Below the pieces are notes generated by a model. It had not been told where the DNA came from and did no database searches. It saw only the letters and a program-made list of their open reading frames with translations. This document shows positions 15,149 to 21,433 of a stretch of 21,433 nucleotides of DNA, in pieces. Made by a program: the position numbers and the translations under genes. How positions within the stretch are numbered: the first letter of the stretch is position 1; each line of letters begins with the position of its first letter. Source of the DNA: Bacteroidota bacterium (lineage in GTDB: Bacteria > Bacteroidota > Bacteroidia > Flavobacteriales > Weeksellaceae); contig JAEZDQ010000115.1 of assembly GCA_023433225.1 (NCBI GenBank), forward strand, positions 1 to 21,433. Direction: 5' to 3'.

Positions 15149-15207
15149 AGATTTATTTTTTGGTGGTTGGTGGTTTACAAACGTTTATGTATATAAAGTT
15201 TGCCTGA

Positions 15208-15215
15208 CAAATGTA
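15208..15215 (-). promoter_or_regulatory. Probable -7 promoter element of the OmpA gene
   Basis: On the - strand these bases read TACATTTG, an exact match to TAnnTTTG, 60 bases before the OmpA start codon. No correctly spaced -33 TTG is visible, so confidence is moderate. Confidence 0.4.
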
Positions 15216-15232
15216 TAAAAATAATCGGTTCC

Positions 15233-15634
15233 TTAATATAAGAGTAGTTTTTTTACAAATGTCCGGGTATGGATTTGCGGATGGGGCAGGGACAAATCCT
15301 GTGATTCGAAGATTAAATCCCTGAAACCAAGTAGGTCGATGTCGATGATCCGGTCTTCATATATTTCTTTTTGGAGATAAACCCTGCCCATTTCCGATTC
15401 GATGGATTTCACGGATTTCAACAAACCAATGGGTGAAAGCGGGGTAGAAATCCAAAATATTTGGTTGAGGAAACCATGTTCCGAAACGAAACCTTCGGGT
15501 TCGGTCTCCAAAATGATGGATGAGCGGATGATAGTGCCAATCCTTTTCTCAATAAGGGTTTTTGCATCCGATAAATTCTTTTCTTTGTTGCCTAAATTGG
15601 TTCCGAGTAACAAAACAGCATGGTTGTGCGACAT
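15233..15634 (-). CDS. folK: 2-amino-4-hydroxy-6-hydroxymethyldihydropteridine pyrophosphokinase (HPPK), short form
   Basis: A 133-residue enzyme that transfers pyrophosphate from ATP to 6-hydroxymethyl-7,8-dihydropterin in folate synthesis. Visible motifs: VLLLGTNLGNKEKNL at the N-terminus, ETEPEGF near 43-49, FLNQ near 55-58, the metal- and ATP-binding block DRIIDIDLL (Arg95, Asp98, Asp100) and LPHPQIHTRTFV (117-127). All catalytic residues seem present. The chain stops right after TFVKKLLLY, whereas typical family members (about 155-165 residues) continue past this point with a further 20-30 residues. No nearby frame continues the protein, so it is either a natural short form or trimmed. 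It is divergent from sppA with only 35 bases between the starts. Confidence 0.88.
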   Translation of the reverse strand: MSHNHAVLLLGTNLGNKEKNLSDAKTLIEKRIGTIIRSSIILETEPEGFVSEHGFLNQIFWISTPLSPIGLLKSVKSIESEMGRVYLQKEIYEDRIIDIDLLGFRDLIFESQDLSLPHPQIHTRTFVKKLLLY

Positions 15635-15669
15635 ATCTGCAAAGTAATAAAATAATATAACCTAAAATA

Positions 15670-17442
15670 ATGAAAAAATTCTTTGGAAATGTATTGACCG
15701 TCATCGTCGGGAATTTCCTGACATTTACCTTGATTGCCTTGGTGATTGGCGGCCTGATTTTGGTTTCTTCCATTCCTTCCCTTTTCGAGAGCAAAGGCCC
15801 GAAAGACGGTTCGGTGCTGGAACTCACGCTGAATTCACCCATCAAAGAAAGCAGTATGGACGATGAAGTCACGCTTTTTCCGTCTTCGGAACCATCGGTG
15901 TATTTCAGGGATATCCTGTTGGCCATCGAATCTGCCAAGGAGGACGATAAGATAAAAGGCATCAGCTTGAAGATTGGTAATTTCAACGGTGGCTCTACGC
16001 AATTGGCGGACATCCGTTCGGCTTTGGAAGACTTTAAATCGGACGGTAAATTTATCTATGCTTATTCGCATAATTCTTCGCAAGGAGGTTATATCCTCAA
16101 CTCCGTGGCGGATTCGGTATTTCAAAACCCGCTCGGAATGGTGCTTGCCCAAGGATTGAGTGCGGAAGTAATGTTCTTCAAGAACTTTGGCGATAAATTC
16201 GGGATTGATTTCCAAGTCATTCGCCACGGGGAATACAAATCGGCGGTGGAGCCCTATCTGCGCGAAGACCTTTCTCCCGAGAACCGGGAACAATTAGACC
16301 TGATATTGAACGATATCTGGTCGCATATGTCCCAAAAAGTAATGGCGTCCCGGAATTTAACCGCGGAACAATGGCAAACGGCTGTGGACAGTTTGTATAG
16401 TTTCAACCCGCGCAAAGCACTCCAATTCAAATTGGTCGATAAGCTGGTGCAGGAAACGGAATACGACCAAGCCCTTGCGGACAGGTTGGGTCTGGAAGTG
16501 AAAGAAGACGAAAGCTTGCAGGAAGTACTGGACAAGCACAGCATCTCATTGGATGCCTATGCTGCAACCCTGAAACCGGAAACCGGCAAAGACCATGTAG
16601 CTGTTTTGTATGCTTCGGGAGCCATTATGCCCGGCGAAAGTTTCACCGGAATCCAGTCTGAAACCTATAAAAAGACCATCCGGGATTTGAAAGAAGACGA
16701 CCATGTAAAAGCGGTAGTGTTGCGCGTGAATTCCCCGGGCGGAAGTGCGGATGCTTCAGAGGAAATTTTGTTTGAATTAAAAGAACTGCGTAAAGTGAAA
16801 CCCGTGATTGTTTCCTTCGGTGACGTGGCTGCATCGGGCGGATACTACATCGCGATGGAAGCGGATTCCATTTTTGCACATCCAGCGACGATTACCGGTT
16901 CTATCGGTGTCTTGGGGATGATGCCCAGTGTGAAAAAATTGGTGAATGATTTGGGGATAACCACGGATTATGTCAATACCAATGAAAATTCAGATTTCCT
17001 GAAAACACCCTTCAAACCGCTTTCACCCAGCGGACTCCAGGCGATGACCGAAATGACGGAAAACGTCTATACGGTATTTGTTCAACACGTGATGCAGGCC
17101 AGAAATATGAGTTTTGAAGAAGTGGACGCCATCGGCGGTGGCAGGGTTTGGTCAGGTGTCCAAGCCAAGAAACTTGGGTTGGTGGATGCTTTCGGCAGCC
17201 TGAACGATGCCATTGCAGTTGCTGCCCAAAAAGCGGGATTAGACAAATATGCCGTGATTGATTACCCGTTCCGCAAAGGCGGCTTTGAGGAATTCATGGA
17301 ACAATTCCAAGGCGTCAAAACAGAGGCTTATGTCAAGGAACAATTAGGCAACGATTATTATAATTTGTATATGGAATTGAAAGCCATGCGTGAATTCAAC
17401 GGTATCCAGACCCGTTTGCCGTTTGACATTAAAATCAGATAG
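15670..17442 (+). CDS. sppA: Signal peptide peptidase SppA, 67-kDa type
   Basis: A 590-residue membrane-anchored serine protease that degrades signal peptides left in the cytoplasmic membrane. A single N-terminal membrane segment spans about residues 9-35. Two tandem S49/ClpP-like halves follow, as in E. coli SppA. The catalytic lysine is in the first half (HGEYKSAVEPYLRED, Lys190) and the catalytic serine in the second (GDVAASGGYYIA, Ser389), 199 residues apart, close to the 200 of the E. coli enzyme. ATITGSIGVLG after the serine is the conserved oxyanion-side block. It has no same-strand partner gene; a terminator follows within 75 bases. Confidence 0.95.
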   Translation: MKKFFGNVLTVIVGNFLTFTLIALVIGGLILVSSIPSLFESKGPKDGSVLELTLNSPIKESSMDDEVTLFPSSEPSVYFRDILLAIESAKEDDKIKGISLKIGNFNGGSTQLADIRSALEDFKSDGKFIYAYSHNSSQGGYILNSVADSVFQNPLGMVLAQGLSAEVMFFKNFGDKFGIDFQVIRHGEYKSAVEPYLREDLSPENREQLDLILNDIWSHMSQKVMASRNLTAEQWQTAVDSLYSFNPRKALQFKLVDKLVQETEYDQALADRLGLEVKEDESLQEVLDKHSISLDAYAATLKPETGKDHVAVLYASGAIMPGESFTGIQSETYKKTIRDLKEDDHVKAVVLRVNSPGGSADASEEILFELKELRKVKPVIVSFGDVAASGGYYIAMEADSIFAHPATITGSIGVLGMMPSVKKLVNDLGITTDYVNTNENSDFLKTPFKPLSPSGLQAMTEMTENVYTVFVQHVMQARNMSFEEVDAIGGGRVWSGVQAKKLGLVDAFGSLNDAIAVAAQKAGLDKYAVIDYPFRKGGFEEFMEQFQGVKTEAYVKEQLGNDYYNLYMELKAMREFNGIQTRLPFDIKIR

Positions 17443-17450
17443 GATATTCT

Positions 17451-17479
17451 CTAATCTCTCCTTAAAGAGGGGGAATTAG
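17451..17479. repeat. Imperfect palindrome, possible extragenic repeat element
   Basis: CTAAT at 17451 pairs with ATTAG at 17475-17479 and the arms CTCTCC.. and ..GGGGG pair inward, giving a 12-bp stem with one mismatch and two G-T wobbles around a TAAAG loop. It lies between the sppA stop and the shared terminator. The purine/pyrimidine look (CTCCTTAAAGAGGGGG) is like short repetitive extragenic palindromes I recall from flavobacterial genomes, but there is only one copy here. Confidence 0.4.
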
Positions 17480-17516
17480 GAAGGTTCAATATATAATCCA
17501 TTCGGAGAATCCTATA

Positions 17517-17552
17517 AAAAATCCCTGTTACCGGAAAGTAACAGGGATTTTT
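17517..17552. terminator. Bidirectional terminator between sppA and the TonB receptor gene
   Basis: A perfect 15-bp stem (17517-17531 with 17538-17552) with a six-base loop. Five As begin and five Ts end it, so it works on both strands, serving the convergent sppA and receptor genes. Confidence 0.93.
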
Positions 17553-17572
17553 GATATTGTAGGTGAAGGGTT

Positions 17573-20017
17573 TTACATTTCTCCGCCTTCCATGTCTTCG
17601 CCCATGTTCATTTGGCGTTCCTGTCTTCTTTGGTCGCGTTTGGACTGGTTGAATCGGTAGGTGAAATTCAAGTTGAAACTTCTCACGCCCCATCTGTTTT
17701 CACCATGGACACGGAAGTTTTCTCCGAATGAATCGTATTCCCAACCCCGGGAATCCAGTAAATCACGCACATTGAAGGTAATGGTCGCATTGTCGTTGAA
17801 CAGGTCTTTGCTCAAGGACAAATCCATGCTGTACATGCCTTTGCGTTCCATCTGCGCGGTTTTTTGTCCGCCCCTGTAATTGCCGGATAATTGTAGGCTG
17901 AATTTCGCAGGCAGGGTAAAGGTGCTGCTCAAACGCCCGAACCAGCTTACACCGTCGCCATCGAAAAGAGTGGTACGGGTAATGGTTTCACCCGTTTCAG
18001 CGATGGTACGGGTTTCAGTTAATTCGCCTTCGGTTTTGTATCCGAAAACGTTGACGTTCCCCATCAGGTTCCACCATTTCCAAGGCCGGTAGGTAAAGGT
18101 CAGGTCGCCACCGTACCGTTGTTCGGTTCCTACGTTAACGGGTTTGGTAATCAAAGCACCGTTGTCCGCAATAGATTGGTAACGTTGGATATTGTCTTGG
18201 GTATGTGAAAAATAAACGTTTGGCGTGACCATCAGTTTCCCGATTTTGGTGATGTAAGACAATTCAAATGCATCGGTATATTGCGGGTCTAAATCAGGGT
18301 TTCCGGTAAAGATATTCCGGTTGTCCGAATAGGAAGTGAATGGAATCAAATCCCATCCTCTCGGCCTTCGTACCCGTCGGCTATAGCTCAATTGAACTTG
18401 GTCTTCGCTTTCAAATTCATAATTCAAAAATAGACTGGGGAATAAATCAGTGTAGTTTTTCCGGGTAATGCTGTTGTTCAAAATCGAATTGACTTTGATT
18501 TCGGAACGTTCGGCTCTCAGTCCCGCGAAGAACGAAAATTTTCCGAAAGCGGTTCCATACTGTGCATAAGCGGCATAAACGTTTTGTGAATAATCGGTTT
18601 TATTGGCGAAATCGGTATGGGGAACCCAACCTTGTCCGGTGAGGCTGTCCACTTTGAAATCGGTCAATGTTCCATCCATTTCACCCCTGGCACCCAATTC
18701 CAACCTGCTTTTTTCTCCAAAAGGATAGACATAGTCAGCCGCAATCAACACCCGTCTTTGTCTTTCAAAGCTATAAGACCTTTCGGTAGCATTCACGTTG
18801 TCGCCTAATTCCCGGAGGTCGGCGGTTTCGGTTTCTTTGCTGTGCGAAACCCGCGCATCTACGGTAAACTCATGGCCGGGTTGGACGAATTCATGTTTGA
18901 AATTGAAATTCAATTCGGTGCTGTAATCATCTTCTTCTTCGGATTCCGTACGGGTAGAATTGAAAACAGGATTGTAGTTTTCATCAAAATTATTGTAAAA
19001 TATATTGGAATTGTTTTCGTTTTTGCCGTTACGGTAAGATCCAGAGATGGTAAAAGTATTGCGGTCATCCAGATAGTATTCCGTTCCCAAAAGGAGGTTG
19101 TATCCGTTATTGATTCGGGTTGATTCCCCATCCATCCACTCATACCGTGGCGTTCCGGCCGCATCGAAACGGGTGGTTTGCGAACTGCGTTCACCGTCTC
19201 TTTCTTGGTAGCGGTAGCCCAATGTGGTGAAGAGGTTCCAACTTCCGGTTCGGTAGTTCAGGTTGGCAGAGGCACCTGCAGTAGCAGGAATCCCGCCGAA
19301 CACACTCACTGAACCGTTCAGCCCTTGTAATTTTCCTTTTTTGAGGATGATGTTGATGATGCCGGCAGTCCCTTCCGCTTCATAGCGGGCAGAGGGATTG
19401 GTGACTACTTCAATCCGCTGGACTGCATCAGCCGGTAAATTTTGTAGAGCCTGCGCCGGATCGGAAATCCCGACCATGCTCGATGGTTTGCCGTCAATCA
19501 GGATTCTTACGTTTTCATTTCCCCTCAAACTGACATTTCCTTCACCATCCACCTGTACAGAAGGCACATTTTGCAAAGCGTCCGACATGGAACTGCCTTT
19601 GGCCAGCGGGTCTTGGGAAAGGTCATATACTTTTTTGTCGAGTTCCAAGCGGTAAGTAGGTGTAGTGCCGACAATGTTGGCTCCTTCGAGGGCGACAATG
19701 GAATTATCGCCTAATTTAATGGTTCCGATGTTTTGGTTCTGGGTGATGGAAATCGGTTGCTCATAGGTGCTTCCGATGAAAGATTCCAAGTAAAGAATGT
19801 AATCACCGGGCTTTAATTCGACTGAAAACTTTCCGGTTTCATCGGTGATGCCACCGTACAATTCGGCCATGGATGCAGTATCTTGGATGGATACGGTCAC
19901 GTATTCCAAAGGATTGTCGGTGTTGTCGGTTACTTTTCCGGTAAGGGTGATGTTTTGAGCTGCGGCAAGAGAAAACAGCGAGGTGATCAATACGGTCAAA
20001 TAGGATTTTGTAAACAT
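17573..20017 (-). CDS. TonB-dependent receptor of the outer-membrane beta-barrel family
   Basis: An 814-residue outer-membrane transporter or related receptor. Order of parts: signal peptide 1-20 (SLAAAQ), a carboxypeptidase-regulatory-like beta-sandwich at about 22-105 (ITLTGKVTDNTDNPLEYVTVSIQD), a plug domain at about 125-230 (MSDALQNVPSVQVDGEGNVSLRGNENVRILIDGKPS, VVTNPSARYEAEGTAGIINIILKKG), and a large beta-barrel to about residue 795. The chain does not end in a barrel strand with terminal Phe: NLNFTYRFNQ is followed by a charged, Met-rich tail (QRRQERQMNMGEDMEGGEM), common in this barrel family. No SusD partner gene lies beside it, so a SusCD glycan system is unlikely. The substrate is unknown. 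It follows the Spy-like gene on the same strand, with a terminator hairpin in the gap. Confidence 0.9.
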   Translation of the reverse strand: MFTKSYLTVLITSLFSLAAAQNITLTGKVTDNTDNPLEYVTVSIQDTASMAELYGGITDETGKFSVELKPGDYILYLESFIGSTYEQPISITQNQNIGTIKLGDNSIVALEGANIVGTTPTYRLELDKKVYDLSQDPLAKGSSMSDALQNVPSVQVDGEGNVSLRGNENVRILIDGKPSSMVGISDPAQALQNLPADAVQRIEVVTNPSARYEAEGTAGIINIILKKGKLQGLNGSVSVFGGIPATAGASANLNYRTGSWNLFTTLGYRYQERDGERSSQTTRFDAAGTPRYEWMDGESTRINNGYNLLLGTEYYLDDRNTFTISGSYRNGKNENNSNIFYNNFDENYNPVFNSTRTESEEEDDYSTELNFNFKHEFVQPGHEFTVDARVSHSKETETADLRELGDNVNATERSYSFERQRRVLIAADYVYPFGEKSRLELGARGEMDGTLTDFKVDSLTGQGWVPHTDFANKTDYSQNVYAAYAQYGTAFGKFSFFAGLRAERSEIKVNSILNNSITRKNYTDLFPSLFLNYEFESEDQVQLSYSRRVRRPRGWDLIPFTSYSDNRNIFTGNPDLDPQYTDAFELSYITKIGKLMVTPNVYFSHTQDNIQRYQSIADNGALITKPVNVGTEQRYGGDLTFTYRPWKWWNLMGNVNVFGYKTEGELTETRTIAETGETITRTTLFDGDGVSWFGRLSSTFTLPAKFSLQLSGNYRGGQKTAQMERKGMYSMDLSLSKDLFNDNATITFNVRDLLDSRGWEYDSFGENFRVHGENRWGVRSFNLNFTYRFNQSKRDQRRQERQMNMGEDMEGGEM

Positions 20018-20041
20018 TTGGGATTCGTTTTTTATTCAATA

Positions 20042-20069
20042 AAAATGCCTTACATACATAAGGCATTTT
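20042..20069 (-). terminator. Terminator hairpin between the Spy-like gene and the TonB receptor gene
   Basis: AAAATGCCTTA (20042-20052) pairs perfectly with TAAGGCATTTT (20059-20069) around a six-base loop; on the - strand it ends in a T-run. It lies 30 bases past the Spy-like stop codon and 24 bases before the receptor start, leaving no room for a promoter between. Confidence 0.8.
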
Positions 20070-20099
20070 CAATCGATTGGTAATTAGTCGTTTGTTTTT

Positions 20100-20465
20100 T
20101 TAACGTTGCGGCTTCAATTCAGCTTTCTGTTTCTTTTCAGCTGTTTTTCTTTCTTTGTAAGCCTGTTTTTTTACTTTTTGTTCAGGTGTAAGAACCGCAT
20201 CAATAGCAGCTTTCTTCTCATCGTTTAATTTTTTGAAATCAGCAGCTGTTCCGGTGGAGCGGATTGCTTCTGCTTTACCTTGGAATTCCGCTTCGATTTT
20301 TTTGATTTCTGATTTTTGTGTTTCAGTAAGGTTTAACTCTTTGCTCAATTCGTCAAAATTGTTTTTCTTTTCAACTTTCGTCATTTCTTTTGACTTTCCT
20401 TTCTCTTGGGCGTTGGTAACACCAACGAAGGTAAATACTACCAGTAATAAGAATAATTTTTTCAT
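20100..20465 (-). CDS. Small periplasmic Spy/CpxP-like protein
   Basis: A 121-residue exported protein. I chose ATG 20465 because it opens the signal peptide MKKLFLLLVVFTFVGVTNAQ; a longer frame to 20507 puts 14 odd residues in front. The mature protein is highly charged (Lys/Glu) and predicted helical, with two LTxxQ-type motifs: LNLTETQKSEIKKIEAEF and LTPEQKVKKQAYKERK. That pattern marks the CpxP/Spy superfamily of envelope stress chaperones and sensors, although the sequence is low-complexity and distant from the enterobacterial proteins. It is upstream of the TonB receptor on the same strand, so it may aid assembly of that barrel, which is a guess. Confidence 0.75.
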   Translation of the reverse strand: MKKLFLLLVVFTFVGVTNAQEKGKSKEMTKVEKKNNFDELSKELNLTETQKSEIKKIEAEFQGKAEAIRSTGTAADFKKLNDEKKAAIDAVLTPEQKVKKQAYKERKTAEKKQKAELKPQR

Positions 20466-20552
20466 TGTAATTGAATTTTTAAATTGTTTACATTTCCGAT
20501 TAGCCAATATTAAGCCATAACAGGAAACGAAATTAATAATTTTTTGTTAAAC

Positions 20553-21433
20553 TTAATAAGCCTTGGCGTATAAAACTTTAAACTTAGCAGGATTCCCGGA
20601 ATAGAAATCAGTTCCTCCTTCACAATCCGAAGCATTTTCAAGCGGGATACAACGGATGGTTGCTTTGGTTTCGTTCTTAATTTTTTCCTCGGTTTCAGCG
20701 GTGCCATCCCAATAGGCGGAAATAAAACCGCCTTTGTTTTCCAGAATTTCTTTGAATTCATCATAGGATTGGATTTCAGTGGTGTGTTCTTCCCGGAATT
20801 TAAATGCCTTTTCAAAAATGTTTTTTTGGATTTCATCCAATTTATTTTGAATGGTATGTGTAAGCCCATCCAGTTTTTCGTAAGATTTTTCCAAAGTATC
20901 GCGCCTCGCCATTTCTACTTGGCCTTGTTCCAAATCCCTTGGCCCGATGGCAATCCGGAGTGGTACGCCTTTTAGTTCATATTCGTTGAACTTCCAACCC
21001 GGTTTTACGGAATCGTCGTCATCGAATTTCACCGAAATGCCTTTGCCTTTTAACTCCAAAATCAATTTATCGGCCACTTCACGAATCGCATTTCGCTGCT
21101 CATCGTTCCGGTAAATAGGAACAATGACCACCTGAATGGGTGCTAATTTTGGCGGCAATACCAAGCCGTTGTCATCGGAATGGGTCATAATCAGCGCACC
21201 GATCAATCGGGTAGATACGCCCCATGAAGTTGCCCAGACATATTCCAATCCTCCTTCTTTGGTAGCGAATTTCACATCAAATGCTTCGGCGAAATTCTGG
21301 CCTAAGAAGTGTGAAGTTCCGGCCTGTAAGGCTTTTCCATCCTGCATCAGTGCTTCAATGCAATAGGTTTCTTCAGCGCCTGCTAATCTTTCACCGGGAG
21401 TTTTCAAACCTCTCACAACAGGAAGGGCCATGT
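20553..21433 (-). CDS. proS: Prolyl-tRNA synthetase, archaeal type, C-terminal part (partial)
   Basis: The last 293 or so residues of a class II prolyl-tRNA synthetase, which charges tRNA-Pro. The frame runs off the right edge, so the Met codon at 21429-21431 is internal. Visible blocks: ALMQDGKALQAGTSHFLGQNFAEAFDVKF (motif region around the proline pocket), the motif 3 block WGVSTRLIGALIMTHSDDNGLVLPPKLAP, an anticodon-binding domain (PIQVVIVPIYRND to GPRDLEQGQVEMARRD) and a C-terminal zinc-domain-like end finishing in AKAY, the mark of the archaeal/eukaryotic-type enzyme without an editing insert. The zinc-domain cysteines are reduced (IRCIP, SDCEGG), so metal binding may be lost. No terminator is evident before the Spy-like gene. 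Confidence 0.95.
   Translation of the reverse strand, partial: MALPVVRGLKTPGERLAGAEETYCIEALMQDGKALQAGTSHFLGQNFAEAFDVKFATKEGGLEYVWATSWGVSTRLIGALIMTHSDDNGLVLPPKLAPIQVVIVPIYRNDEQRNAIREVADKLILELKGKGISVKFDDDDSVKPGWKFNEYELKGVPLRIAIGPRDLEQGQVEMARRDTLEKSYEKLDGLTHTIQNKLDEIQKNIFEKAFKFREEHTTEIQSYDEFKEILENKGGFISAYWDGTAETEEKIKNETKATIRCIPLENASDCEGGTDFYSGNPAKFKVLYAKAY

Noticed and set aside
17573..20017. SusC-type glycan uptake system
   Set aside because: No SusD-like lipoprotein gene or glycan enzyme is nearby, and the barrel resembles the general outer-membrane beta-barrel family.

Overview
The window looks like chromosomal DNA of a member of the Bacteroidota, most probably a flavobacterium. The signs are a type IX secretion (T9SS) C-terminal sorting domain, SusC-like/outer-membrane beta-barrel TonB receptors, an OmpA protein with thrombospondin type-3 repeats, an rpoC-DUF3467 pair, an archaeal-type prolyl-tRNA synthetase, acidic residues just after lipoprotein cysteines, few Shine-Dalgarno sequences and some TAnnTTTG-type -7 promoter elements. 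Both ends cut through a gene: rpoC on the left and proS on the right. I see no tRNA, rRNA, CRISPR, phage or transposon.

Layout. Positions 1-2180 (+ strand): end of rpoC, a one-base-overlapping DUF3467 gene, a terminator, then a lipoylated 2-oxoacid dehydrogenase E2 gene ending in a bidirectional terminator. Positions 2195-6077 (- strand): a three-gene accessory-looking cassette. Two similar di-heme c-type cytochrome lipoproteins flank a T9SS-secreted seven-bladed-type FG-GAP/VCBS plus ASPIC/UnbV protein. A CRP/FNR-like palindrome lies upstream of it. Positions 6197-6700 (+): a small Smr-domain protein, overlapping tail to tail with xerD. Positions 6692-9611 (-): a tight operon of dCMP deaminase, C-terminal processing protease and XerD. 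Positions 9724-11046 (-): a two-lobed aspartyl protease with a PDZ domain. Positions 11219-13369 (+): a secreted M1 zinc metallopeptidase. Positions 13370-13747 are non-coding and hold a 21-bp tandem repeat array and a terminator. Positions 13748-15634 (-): an OmpA-family protein and a short FolK. Positions 15670-17442 (+): SppA. Positions 17573-20465 (-): a TonB-dependent receptor preceded by a small Spy/CpxP-like periplasmic protein. The window ends in proS (-).

Most genes are housekeeping or cell-envelope functions, with several exported proteases (Ctp, aspartyl-PDZ, M1, SppA). The part that reads most like a distinct, poorly understood system is the cytochrome / VCBS-UnbV / cytochrome cassette. 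All three products carry export signals and two probably sit at the cell surface. A terminator hairpin falls directly in front of the last cytochrome gene, and the same layout recurs in front of the TonB receptor, which suggests stepped expression within these gene clusters.
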